Source: an uncultured Collinsella sp.
Lineage (GTDB): Bacteria; Actinomycetota; Coriobacteriia; Coriobacteriales; Coriobacteriaceae
Assembly (NCBI GenBank): GCA_900544235.1
Contig: UQUL01000022.1
Coordinates: 1-32,466, forward strand
Reading direction: 5' to 3'
Length of the DNA stretch: 32,466 nt
This document shows, piece by piece, positions 8,101 through 16,805 of the stretch. The notes under the pieces are model-generated. The model worked only from the letters and a program-made list of their open reading frames with translations. It made no database searches and was not told the DNA's origin. Made by a program: the position numbers and the translations under genes. The stretch's first letter is position 1, and each line of letters starts with the position of its first letter.

Positions 8101-8121
8101 GCAGTATACCCGCCCGTACGG

Positions 8122-10602
8122 CTACTCCACCGGTTTGAAGATGGTGGCCTGACCGAAGACGCTGCGGATGAGGGCTTTGGCCTCGTCCTCGGTCTGCGGG
8201 ATGCTCGGGGCTGCACCCTGATGGCCGAAGGGGCTGCCCGCACCGGGGTTGGACTCCCAGGGAGCTGCAGGAGCGCCCTCCTCTTTGGGGGCAGTTGCAG
8301 CGGACTTGGACGCGGACGCCGCACCCGGCACGTCGAACGGAGGCAGATCGTCCCCGCTCGCATCGCCAGCGAAGCCGCCGACCATAGCGTCGTCGTAGGG
8401 CACCTGCTCGGATTCCCACGGCGCGGACTGCGCGACAGGCTGAGCTTTGGGGGCAGCCGAGCGCTCGGACGCACGGGGTGCGGGCTCGGTCGGGAGCTTA
8501 CCCGTAGCAGGAGCGCCGGCGGGGTTGTCGGAGCGTAGCCAGGGGGCTTTGCCCAGGTCAGACGACTTGGGCGCGGGCGAGACGGGCTTGGGCGCGGGTG
8601 TCGGAGCAGCCGGTTTGGGCGCCGCAGGCTTAGGCGCCGACGGGGTCGATGCCACTACCGGCGCCGCTTGCTGCTGCGGCGCGCTGGCGCTCGAGGATGC
8701 AGGGGCCGCCGAGGACACGGGTTGCGGGTCCGCAGATGCCGCAGCCCGTGCAGATGGAGAATGCTCCTCATGTTGAGGAGCCGGCGTGCCACCCCCATCC
8801 AGGACATAGTCGACGGTACGACGACCGAAGACCGCGCAGACCGTCGGCAGGACCACCGACTGCGTATCGGCGCGACCGAGCATCTTAATGGCAAAAGTCG
8901 AACCCGCGGGGAACGAGACCGTGAGCTTGGAGCCGTCGTCGGCCGTGGCGCGGGCGTTGAGCAAAAGCCCTGCGTAGGAAGCCTGACGCGCCTTGACACG
9001 CTCGACAACCTCGGCCCATTTGCGCTGCAGCTCTCCGGCATCCTCGACCGCGGGCGTCTCGGCGGCACCGGCGGCGGCAACCTGGGCGGCGTTGTTGGAC
9101 TGGGGCTTAGGTGCCGGAGCGGTGGCAGGCGCGGGGGCCGCAACGGGCTGAGGCGTCGGAGCCGGCGCAGGCTGAGGTGCAGGCGCTGCAGGCTTGGAAG
9201 CTGACACGGACGCAGAACGGGGCGCAGGCTGAGCCGTCGGAGCGGCAGCACCACGGTCCCAAGGCATACCGCCCTGGCGCGCGGACGCAGCAGCGGGGGC
9301 AGCGGATGCCGCCGGGGCGGCAGCGCGGGCGCCCGAAATGAGCGTCGGCTGTTGGGCAGCAGCGGGTACGGATGCTGCAGGCGCGGCGGCCTGAGCAGCA
9401 GCCACGCTCGCCGGCACGGCGGCGTTGGCAACCATGGCCTCCAGGCGTGCCACGCGCTCGGCCAATGCCTCAATCGTTAAATCAGCCTCGGGACGCGCCA
9501 GACGCGTGCAGGCAATCTCGAGCACCAGGCGCACGTCGCTCGTGCCCCTCATCTCCAGTGCGGCATCGTCGAGCACTGTCAGCACACGAGCCAGGCGGTC
9601 GGCAGGATGCTCGCCAAAGGCAGCGGCCTCGGCAGCAAGCGCCTCGGCCTGCTCGGAGCCGCCCTCAAACAACTCGGCACGGGCACCGGCAACGCAGGCA
9701 ACATACACGTCACGCACATGCGCCACCAGGTCGCGCGTCAGCTCCAGCAGGTCGTTTCCTTCCTCGACCTGCGCACGGATCAGTCCATAGAGCTCGGCAA
9801 CATCGCGATCGGCGATGGCGCGGGCAAACTCGCCCAGGATCTGGTCCGAAACCTCGCCCAAAAGCGAGCGGGCGTCGTCCGCATGCACAGAACCGTTGCC
9901 AAAGACGCTCAGCTGCTCCAGCGTGGAGAGCGCGTCGCGCATGCCGCCCTTGGCATGGCGCGCCACGATGGCGAGCGCCTCGTCGTCGTAATCGAAGCCC
10001 TCCTGCTCGCACACGTAGGACAGGCGATGCTCGATATCCTCGTTGCCGATGCGGTGGAAATCGAAGCGCTGGCAGCGCGAGAGGATGGTCTCCAGAATCT
10101 TTTGCGGGTCGGTGGTGCACAGCACAAAGATCACGTGTGCCGGCGGCTCCTCGAGCGTCTTGAGCAGCGCGTTGAACGCCGCCGTCGTGAGCATGTGGAC
10201 CTCGTCGATGATATAGATCTTGTACTTGCCGCGCACCGGGGCAAAGTTGACGGAGTTGATGATCTCCTCGCGCACGTTGTCCACGCCGGTACGGCTTGCG
10301 GCATCGAGCTCGTAGACATCGGGGTGGTTGCCTTCGGCGATGAGCTCGCACTCCTCGCAAGTACCGTCGGGCATGCAGCCGCTTGCACCCTCGGCGCGCG
10401 CCGCCTCGGCATTGCGGCACAGCAGTGCCTTGGCCAGAATGCGCGCCATGGTGGTCTTGCCCGTACCGCGCGGTCCGCAGAACAGGTAGGCGTGGGACAG
10501 GCGCCCCTCGGTGATGGCGTGCTCGAGCGTCGAGACGATATGTTGCTGGCCCACCACGGAGTCGAAGGTGAGCGGGCGATACTTTCGGTACAACGATTCC
10601 AT
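8122..10602 (-). CDS. dnaX: DNA polymerase III subunit gamma/tau
   Basis: This 826-residue clamp-loader ATPase has Walker A GPRGTGKT (43-50), a zinc module with C62, C76, C82 and C85, Walker B IIDEVHML near 125-132 and the sensor SRC motif. The start at 10602 gives the canonical MESLYRKYRP N-terminus and has GGGGGAG upstream. Domains I-III end near 365. The rest is unusual: long Ala/Pro-rich linkers flank a folded block near 545-645, and short PW motifs recur in the C-terminal linker (APW at 686, 727 and 780, with APWES twice). I see no obvious frameshift signal that would make a separate gamma form. Confidence 0.95.
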   Translation of the reverse strand: MESLYRKYRPLTFDSVVGQQHIVSTLEHAITEGRLSHAYLFCGPRGTGKTTMARILAKALLCRNAEAARAEGASGCMPDGTCEECELIAEGNHPDVYELDAASRTGVDNVREEIINSVNFAPVRGKYKIYIIDEVHMLTTAAFNALLKTLEEPPAHVIFVLCTTDPQKILETILSRCQRFDFHRIGNEDIEHRLSYVCEQEGFDYDDEALAIVARHAKGGMRDALSTLEQLSVFGNGSVHADDARSLLGEVSDQILGEFARAIADRDVAELYGLIRAQVEEGNDLLELTRDLVAHVRDVYVACVAGARAELFEGGSEQAEALAAEAAAFGEHPADRLARVLTVLDDAALEMRGTSDVRLVLEIACTRLARPEADLTIEALAERVARLEAMVANAAVPASVAAAQAAAPAASVPAAAQQPTLISGARAAAPAASAAPAAASARQGGMPWDRGAAAPTAQPAPRSASVSASKPAAPAPQPAPAPTPQPVAAPAPATAPAPKPQSNNAAQVAAAGAAETPAVEDAGELQRKWAEVVERVKARQASYAGLLLNARATADDGSKLTVSFPAGSTFAIKMLGRADTQSVVLPTVCAVFGRRTVDYVLDGGGTPAPQHEEHSPSARAAASADPQPVSSAAPASSSASAPQQQAAPVVASTPSAPKPAAPKPAAPTPAPKPVSPAPKSSDLGKAPWLRSDNPAGAPATGKLPTEPAPRASERSAAPKAQPVAQSAPWESEQVPYDDAMVGGFAGDASGDDLPPFDVPGAASASKSAATAPKEEGAPAAPWESNPGAGSPFGHQGAAPSIPQTEDEAKALIRSVFGQATIFKPVE

Positions 10603-10718
10603 GGGTGCTCCCCCGGGTATACTGAGTCTTGTTGCCGCGGCGGCCATGCGGTCGCACGGCATACTGCATTCCATAATAACCCGTACGGCGAGCCCGCCGC
10701 GATAGGAGTCCAAAGAGC

Positions 10719-11444
10719 ATGGCAGACGCAGAGAGCAACCTCGTTCCCTCCGAAGCAGCCGACCAGGTCGAGGTCGCGCTCGAGGAGCAGGCCGCAGCCG
10801 ATGACGGCATCCTGTACCTCAACGAGTACCAGTACGAAAACGACCTGGTCACCGACTTCGCCCGCCTGGTCGCCTCGCCCAGGCGTCGCGGCTCGCTGTA
10901 TGTCGCCGCGGCAGTTGCCGCGCTCATCGGCATCGGCATGCTGGTGGCCGGCGGCAACTGGATCAAGTTTGGCGTCGTGCTGATCGTGTTCGGCGCCTTT
11001 TTGGCCTGGTGGAGCAAGAACCTGCACCACACGCTAGCCCGCGACTTTATCGACGCCGTCGAGGCCGACGAGTCCATGGGTGGCCGCTATCGCCGCGTCG
11101 CCGCCAACGAGGACGGCCTGATGGTTTGGGGCAAGAGCGGCAAGTCGCAGTTCTTCCCGTTTGACAAGCTCGACCACGTACTCGACGGCGAGCGCATCTT
11201 TGTGGCCATGTTCGCCGACCAGGGCGTGACGATCCCCAAGGACACCTTCGTCCGTGGCGATGCCGAGCAGTTCGGCCCCTTCCTCAAGGCCCGCATCAAC
11301 AAAAAACTCCGCATCGAGACCAAGAAGAAGAAAATGAAGGCCGAGAAGGCCGCCGCCGAGGCCAAGCAGGGCGACAAGGCCGACAAGCCCCAGGAGACCA
11401 AGGGCAAGCAGCGCAAGCAGAAGAAGAACAAGAAGAAGCGCTAG
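10719..11444 (+). CDS. YcxB-like membrane protein with Lys-rich tail
   Basis: This 241-residue protein has an acidic N-terminus, two hydrophobic helices at about 58-78 and 82-98, a domain at about 105-195 resembling the YcxB-like C-terminal domain (a PH-like fold; FFPFDKLDHV is characteristic) and a highly basic Lys/Ala/Glu tail of about 40 residues. The start has AGGAG at 10704-10708, 10 bases upstream. It is transcribed divergently from dnaX across a 116-base gap containing a possible -10, CATAAT, at 10672-10677. Its function is unknown; the basic tail may bind nucleic acid or phospholipid. Confidence 0.75.
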   Translation: MADAESNLVPSEAADQVEVALEEQAAADDGILYLNEYQYENDLVTDFARLVASPRRRGSLYVAAAVAALIGIGMLVAGGNWIKFGVVLIVFGAFLAWWSKNLHHTLARDFIDAVEADESMGGRYRRVAANEDGLMVWGKSGKSQFFPFDKLDHVLDGERIFVAMFADQGVTIPKDTFVRGDAEQFGPFLKARINKKLRIETKKKKMKAEKAAAEAKQGDKADKPQETKGKQRKQKKNKKKR

Positions 11445-11481
11445 GCCGGACGCAAGGTCCAGACCCCAGACGGAGCTTAAA

Positions 11482-11512
11482 TTGAATGTCGCCCACCTGC
11501 GCGTGCTACACT
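11482..11512 (+). promoter_or_regulatory. Candidate promoter of the growth/signalling cluster
   Basis: TTGAAT (11482-11487) and TACACT (11507-11512) are separated by 19 bases, but the -10 carries the extended TGC (11504-11506), which compensates for poor spacing. It lies 80 bases before the kinase start and is the only good promoter-like sequence seen between 11445 and 11592. Confidence 0.5.
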
Positions 11513-11592
11513 AGCAGCATCTATGCCACCGCGAACGGCTCGGCTCCGCGCCCGCCGCTCGCAAACGAACTTTAAACGCACGAGGGTTGGCC

Positions 11593-13446
11593 ATGCCGCT
11601 TTTCTCGCAACATACCGCCCGGTTCTCGCCGGACGTTCCTTTGGAGGGCACCAGCTCTCGCGAGCTGCTCAAGCGGTACCAGCCGCTCGAGACACTTGCG
11701 ACCGGCGGTTTTGGCTCCATCGAGATCTGCCGCGACACGCACCTGCGCCGCCGCGTCGCCATTAAGCGTATCCCCCTTATCAACGGTGCCGGCATGCCCG
11801 CCAGCGACATCATGGATGTCCTGCGCGAGGCGCACACCGCCGCCATGCTTCAACATCCCAATATCGTGCAGGTCATCGACTTTACGCACGACACAGCCTA
11901 TGCCTACCTGGTTATGGAATATGTCGATGGCATGTCGCTGGCCGAGTTTTTGCACCGCGTGGACGGCCACTCACTTACCTTTGACGAGGCCGCAGCTATT
12001 GCCGATGCCCTGGGCCAGGCGCTCACCTTCGCCCATAGTAATGGCGTACTCCACCTGGACATTAAGCCCGCCAACGTGCTCATCGACCACTCGGGCAATG
12101 TAAAGCTCACCGACTTTGGCATGGCGCGGCTGTCGTCCGCCGGTGGCTTTGGCGGCTCGCGCGGCGGCACCATCGGCTACATGCCGCCCGAGCAGCTCGA
12201 TATCGAGACCGGCACGGTCGACGAGCGCGCCGATGTCTTTGCCCTCGCCTGTGTGATCTACGAGGGCCTGTGCGGCAGCGCTCCCTTTATGGCGGCCACG
12301 CCCGCCGACTCGCTCGACCGCATCATCGGCGGCGCCACCTATCCCAGCGAGCTGATACCACACTTTCCCCCGGGAGCCGAGAGCGCGCTCATGAGCGCGC
12401 TCTCCCCCATGCCGCAGGACCGCCCCAACAGCATCGAGGCATTTTGCGACCAGCTCCTTGCCGGTCTGGGCAGCGTGCGCGAGGGCCGTCGCAGCCTGGA
12501 GCAAATGGTTGGCGAGCTTTCGGATGACGAGCAGGAGCTCGACGGTATCGAGCCGTCGCACTACGAGGACGACGCCATCGAGGTCGACCCCGCACTCGGC
12601 TGGGCGGGCACGCGCTGGAGCCATGCGCGCGACTACACCATGCGCATTATCTCGGCGCTAACGTGCGGCACCTTTAGCTTTTTGCTGATGCAAACGGCCG
12701 GGGTCGCGGCGCTTCCCGGCCTGGTCATTGCGGCTATCGCAATCGGAGCGGCGGCTGGCCTGGCCCCCCAGATTGGCTCGGCCATCTCGGCTGTGGGCTT
12801 TTTGGTGCTCATGGCCAACGCCACCATGCAGGCGCAGGGCATCCTGTCGATGTTGCCCGTCGCGGTGATCTTTGCCGCCGCCATGTCCGGTTGGTGGATC
12901 GCCTGGGGTCGCACCGAGGCTGCCGCGAGCGCCGCACTCACCTGTGCACTCGCGCTTGGCTGTCTGACCGGCAATACCTTCCTGGCAGCTGGGGTCGCCG
13001 CCGGCGTCGCGTCATTTTGGCTCGGCCCGGCAAGCGCCGCCGCGGCAACGGGCATGGGCGCGCTTTTTGCCCGCCTGGCGACAGTCGCGCTTTCAGCCGG
13101 AGGCGTGCTGGGGCTCGGTAACGTTGCCGCAGCGCTGGGAGACCCACTCCTTTGGGCTGCCTTTGGGCTGGCCGCGGCAACTGCCGCAGCGTCATCCGCG
13201 CTGCTCAATGCCCATGCCAAGCGTGCCAATCAGGGCTCAAACCTTGCCGCAATCGCCGCCATCGCTGTCACCGGCATCGGCTGCGCAGCGGCGTCCTGTC
13301 TTGCACACCATATGGAAATTGCCAGCCTTGCAGCCGCGGTCATCGCCAAGGCGGCGGTTGCGGGAACCCTATCCTCTATAATCGTTGGGATATGCCTATA
13401 TTTGCTCGGATACCAAAGAACCTATACGGAGAGTGATCTTTCGTGA
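11593..13446 (+). CDS. Polytopic Ser/Thr protein kinase heading the fha-pstP-rodA cluster
   Basis: This 617-residue protein has a Hanks kinase domain at about 28-295: glycine loop ATGGFGS (36-42), K58 in VAIK, catalytic HLDIKPAN with D156 and N161, DFG at 174-176 and PPE near 198-200. HRD reads HLD, a tolerated change. After an acidic linker (about 305-335) come roughly ten hydrophobic Ala/Gly-rich helices to the C-terminus and no PASTA domain. The ATG at 11593 follows GAGGG by 6 bases; a TTG two codons earlier is less likely. Its stop overlaps the fhaA start (GTGA). It occupies the place of an additional kinase in the cluster; mycobacteria have pknA at the other end. Confidence 0.9.
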   Translation: MPLFSQHTARFSPDVPLEGTSSRELLKRYQPLETLATGGFGSIEICRDTHLRRRVAIKRIPLINGAGMPASDIMDVLREAHTAAMLQHPNIVQVIDFTHDTAYAYLVMEYVDGMSLAEFLHRVDGHSLTFDEAAAIADALGQALTFAHSNGVLHLDIKPANVLIDHSGNVKLTDFGMARLSSAGGFGGSRGGTIGYMPPEQLDIETGTVDERADVFALACVIYEGLCGSAPFMAATPADSLDRIIGGATYPSELIPHFPPGAESALMSALSPMPQDRPNSIEAFCDQLLAGLGSVREGRRSLEQMVGELSDDEQELDGIEPSHYEDDAIEVDPALGWAGTRWSHARDYTMRIISALTCGTFSFLLMQTAGVAALPGLVIAAIAIGAAAGLAPQIGSAISAVGFLVLMANATMQAQGILSMLPVAVIFAAAMSGWWIAWGRTEAAASAALTCALALGCLTGNTFLAAGVAAGVASFWLGPASAAAATGMGALFARLATVALSAGGVLGLGNVAAALGDPLLWAAFGLAAATAAASSALLNAHAKRANQGSNLAAIAAIAVTGIGCAAASCLAHHMEIASLAAAVIAKAAVAGTLSSIIVGICLYLLGYQRTYTESDLS

Positions 13447-14456
13447 ACTTCCTGAACATCTTCGAGGACCACGTGGCCGGCATCTTCGGTGCCACCCGTG
13501 CCCCGTTCTCCTTTAAGAAGCTTGCCAAGCAGGCCGCTCGCGACATGGAGGATCAGACTCTGGTGATCAACGGCGTCAACACGGCGCCGGCACTCTATAC
13601 CATCCTGATCGCCGCCGACGACGATCCCATGCTCGCCCCGTTCTACCCCGAGCTTTCGCGCGAGGTCCGCGAGTTTGTGAAGGCGCAGGCCGAAAAGCGC
13701 CGCTATGTGTTTGTCGGCGAGCCCCTCGTGCGCTTTATGATCGATCCGCAGCTGCGCGCCGGCAAGTTCTCGGTCTTTGCCGAGAACGTCGATGCCCCCA
13801 CGCTCGGCCGCCTGTACGAAGAAGAGCGCGCCTATCAAAACGGCCTGGGCCAGAACAACTCCGCGGCAAGCCGTGCCGCCAGCGCCCCGCGCGCCGGCCA
13901 GCAGCAGTTTGCTGCCCCGCAGCAGCAGCGCCCCGCCGCCATGCCCCAGCAGCAGCCGACGCCTCGCGCCGCCGCTCCCGACCCGCTTGCCGTGGCAGAC
14001 CCCTTCGCGCCTAGCGTCCCCGACCCCGCCGCCGCACCCATCCCGGTGCCTCAGACCGTCTCGCGCGACGCGCTTGCCGGCATGGGCGGAGCCGCCGCGA
14101 CCGGTGCCGCCGTGGGCCTAGGCGCCGCAGCCGGCATCGCCTCCAACATGGCGAGCACTCGCGCCCCGCAGCGCCCGCTCGCCCAGCTCGTCGACGTCGT
14201 GAGCGGCGAGAGCCATAGCATCACCTCCGCACAGGTGACCATCGGTCGCGAGCGCTCAGTTTCCGACATTGCCCTGCGCGACCCCAACGTGTCGCGCCGC
14301 CACGCCCAGCTCACCTTTACGGGCTCGGATTGGTCGATCGAGGACCTCAATTCCACCAACGGCACGCTCGTCAACAACCGCCGCATTACGCGCTGCCCGC
14401 TGCGCAACGGCGATCTGCTGACGTTTGGCCTGAGCACCTTTGAATTTAGGGGATAG
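13443..14456 (+). CDS. fhaA: FHA-domain protein FhaA
   Basis: This 337-residue protein has an N-terminal DUF3662/FhaA-type domain (about 1-128, starting MNFLNIFEDHVAGIFG), a Gln/Pro/Ala-rich linker (about 135-245) and a C-terminal FHA domain (246-337). The phosphothreonine-binding residues are intact: GR at 268-269, S284/R285/H287 and NSTNGT at 303-308. In mycobacteria FhaA binds PknB-phosphorylated partners and controls wall synthesis. The GTG start overlaps the kinase stop and has GGAGAG upstream. It is a cytoplasmic reader for the kinases of this operon. Confidence 0.95.
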   Translation: MNFLNIFEDHVAGIFGATRAPFSFKKLAKQAARDMEDQTLVINGVNTAPALYTILIAADDDPMLAPFYPELSREVREFVKAQAEKRRYVFVGEPLVRFMIDPQLRAGKFSVFAENVDAPTLGRLYEEERAYQNGLGQNNSAASRAASAPRAGQQQFAAPQQQRPAAMPQQQPTPRAAAPDPLAVADPFAPSVPDPAAAPIPVPQTVSRDALAGMGGAAATGAAVGLGAAAGIASNMASTRAPQRPLAQLVDVVSGESHSITSAQVTIGRERSVSDIALRDPNVSRRHAQLTFTGSDWSIEDLNSTNGTLVNNRRITRCPLRNGDLLTFGLSTFEFRG

Positions 14457-14462
14457 TCGCTT

Positions 14463-14879
14463 ATGAACATCGATATCGTCCTTTTTGCAGGCCGCATCGT
14501 CCTGGTCGCCCTGCTCTATATCTTTCTGTTCGCCGTCATGAAGACCGGCGTGGGACTTGTGCGTGGACAGCGCCGCGACTCGGCTATCTGGACGATTGAT
14601 GTGGACAAGGGTCCGCGCGGTATCCGCGGCATCCACGTAGACATGCTCGGCCCCGTCATCGTCGGTCGCTCGCCATCTTCGGACATCTGCATCAACGAAC
14701 CGTTCGTCTCGGCCTCGCATGCGCGCTTTTCGCTGCAGGGCCCGGCGCTCATCATCGAGGACCTCAACTCACTTAACGGCACGCTCGTCAACGGCCGCCA
14801 GCTCGTGGAGCCCGCGACGCTGCGTGAGGGCGACGAAGTCCAGATTGGCGACGTGGTCATGAAGGTGAACCGTCGATGA
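14463..14879 (+). CDS. fhaB: FHA-domain membrane protein FhaB
   Basis: This 138-residue FhaB (FipA-like) protein has one N-terminal membrane helix (about 7-26), a short basic stretch, then an FHA domain to the end. GR is at 68-69, S83 and H86 in VSASHARF, and NSLNGT at 102-107. The Arg usually found in SRxH is Ala here. In mycobacteria the orthologue links PknB signalling to the septum. It starts 6 bases after the fhaA stop and its stop overlaps the phosphatase start (ATGA). Confidence 0.93.
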   Translation: MNIDIVLFAGRIVLVALLYIFLFAVMKTGVGLVRGQRRDSAIWTIDVDKGPRGIRGIHVDMLGPVIVGRSPSSDICINEPFVSASHARFSLQGPALIIEDLNSLNGTLVNGRQLVEPATLREGDEVQIGDVVMKVNRR

Positions 14880-16789
14880 TCGACGAGGAGAACAAGTCCG
14901 CAACTATGACCGAGGCACCGGCCGCCGCCACAGCTGCGCCGGCCCACGCCGCTCCGGCGGGCTCCGCACCCGTGGAGCCCGAGGACACCGTGTTCTCCCT
15001 GCCTCTTTCGCATGTAACGCATGATATTTCGGATCTCGCCGATAACGAGGACGAAGAGGATGCCGTAGCGGCGCCCATCGGCGCACATGCTGCGGAACAG
15101 CCCACAGCGCCCGAAGCAACCCCGGCGCCGGCTCACTTTGCAGAGCCCGTCGCCGCGGCAATCAACGAGAGCGCTGCGGTGTTTGCGGCACCCGAGCCCG
15201 CCGCGCCGGCGTTTCCCATAGCCCCGGCATCCGAGGTTGCGCCCGCGTCTACGCCGGCACCCGAGGCAGGGCCATCCCCCGAGGACGGCCCTGCGCCCGC
15301 AAGCGAGTCCGATGCCGTGGCCGAGCCCGCCGCCCAGTCGCAAAGCACGCCCGCGCCGTCGCACTTTTCGACGCCCGAGCCTATAGACGTCAGCCCGCAA
15401 GACGACGAGTCGACCGCCCGCATGTCCGAGGAGCCCGACTCCCCGGACACCGGCGATTCCGAATCAAACGCCGAGACCGACACCGTCTCTCCCGGTGACA
15501 CAGCCGAAATCGACGTTGCCGCCGTTGAGGCCAAGCTCAAAGACCCCGGCTCGACCATGAGCTTTGAGCCCCTGACCGAGGAACGCATCGAGACCGACTC
15601 GACCTATGATGCCGGCACCACCACGCAACTTATGTGGGGCGCCCGCTCCGACGTTGGCTGCGTGCGCCCGCACAATGAGGATTCCTACCTGGTGCAGTCG
15701 CCGCTCTTTTGCGTATGCGACGGCATGGGCGGTCACGCCGCCGGCGAGGTAGCCTCTTCTATCGCCGTCGAGACTATTGCCAAGACGGCCCCACAGTCCG
15801 CCGACGCAGCACGCCTGGCCGCAGCCGTCGAGGCAGCCAACGCCGCCGTAATCGAGGCGGCCCTGAACGGCCTGGGCAAGCCCGGCATGGGCTGCACAGC
15901 CACCTGCGCCTACATCGAAAACGACACGCTCGCCATCGCCCACGTGGGCGACTCTCGCGCCTATCTGCTCCACGAGGGCACGCTCATCCGCGTGACCCGC
16001 GACCACTCCTACGTGGAGGAGCTCGTGGACGCCGGCGAGATCACGGCAGACGAGGCTCGCGTCCACCCCAACCGTTCGGTCATCACCCGTGCGCTGGGCT
16101 CGGACCCCGCCATGTATGCCGACCACTTCACTCTGCATATCGAGGAAGGCGACCGCCTGATCCTGTGCTCTGACGGCCTTTCGAGCATGATTCCCGATAG
16201 CGATATCGAGAACATCGCCACGCAGTCCTCAACCGCGCAAATCTGCGTCGACAACCTAGTGGACGCGGCGCTTGCCGCCGGCGGCCACGACAACGTGACC
16301 GTAGTAGTCGTTGACCTGGTTGACGATGGCGTCATGCGCGAGGCGCAACGCGTGCGTCGCCGCAACATTACCATCGCCGCCATCCTGGCCCTCGTCTTTG
16401 TGCTGGCAGCTGGCATCTGGGCCTACACGGGTGTCACCGGCTCGTACTACCTGGGTACCCACCAGGGCAATGTCGCCGTCTGGCGCGGCCTGCCCGGCAA
16501 GCCGCTCGGACTCAAGCTCCACTGGCTCGAAAGCGAAACCAGCATTAAGCTGTCCGACCTGCCCGAAGACACGCAAAACCGCCTCAAGGCGGGCATTCCG
16601 CAAACAAGTGTCGACGATGCGCAGGACACGATATCCAAGTACCGCCACCAGATCGACGAGGAGCAGACCCGCCAGGTGATCGACGCGCAAACGATTCGCG
16701 ACAACACCAATCAGGGATCGACCTCCGAATCAGATTCCGAGAAAACCGCCGAACAGTCCGCCGAGGCCGAAGCCTCCGATAAGAATTAG
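14876..16789 (+). CDS. pstP: PP2C-family Ser/Thr phosphatase (PstP-like) with long N-terminal extension
   Basis: This 637-residue protein has a PP2C domain at about 252-482 with the metal-binding motifs RPHNED (264-269), CDGMGGHAAGE (281-291), GDSRAYL (358-364), CSDGLSS (431-437) and GGHDNVT (469-475). A single helix at about 498-518 anchors it, followed by an outer region of about 115 residues ending acidic and Ser-rich. The first 250 residues are an Ala/Pro/Glu-rich, low-complexity acidic extension not seen in standard PstP, which begins with the catalytic domain. The ATG overlaps the fhaB stop. It would reverse phosphorylation by the cluster kinases. Confidence 0.95.
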   Translation: MIDEENKSATMTEAPAAATAAPAHAAPAGSAPVEPEDTVFSLPLSHVTHDISDLADNEDEEDAVAAPIGAHAAEQPTAPEATPAPAHFAEPVAAAINESAAVFAAPEPAAPAFPIAPASEVAPASTPAPEAGPSPEDGPAPASESDAVAEPAAQSQSTPAPSHFSTPEPIDVSPQDDESTARMSEEPDSPDTGDSESNAETDTVSPGDTAEIDVAAVEAKLKDPGSTMSFEPLTEERIETDSTYDAGTTTQLMWGARSDVGCVRPHNEDSYLVQSPLFCVCDGMGGHAAGEVASSIAVETIAKTAPQSADAARLAAAVEAANAAVIEAALNGLGKPGMGCTATCAYIENDTLAIAHVGDSRAYLLHEGTLIRVTRDHSYVEELVDAGEITADEARVHPNRSVITRALGSDPAMYADHFTLHIEEGDRLILCSDGLSSMIPDSDIENIATQSSTAQICVDNLVDAALAAGGHDNVTVVVVDLVDDGVMREAQRVRRRNITIAAILALVFVLAAGIWAYTGVTGSYYLGTHQGNVAVWRGLPGKPLGLKLHWLESETSIKLSDLPEDTQNRLKAGIPQTSVDDAQDTISKYRHQIDEEQTRQVIDAQTIRDNTNQGSTSESDSEKTAEQSAEAEASDKN

Positions 16790-16805
16790 AAAGGGAGTGC
16801 CGCTT

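Noticed and set aside
9607..10983. A 458-codon plus-strand frame opposite dnaX
   Set aside because: It is antisense to the conserved ATPase domain of dnaX and reads partly into the YcxB-like gene in the wrong frame.
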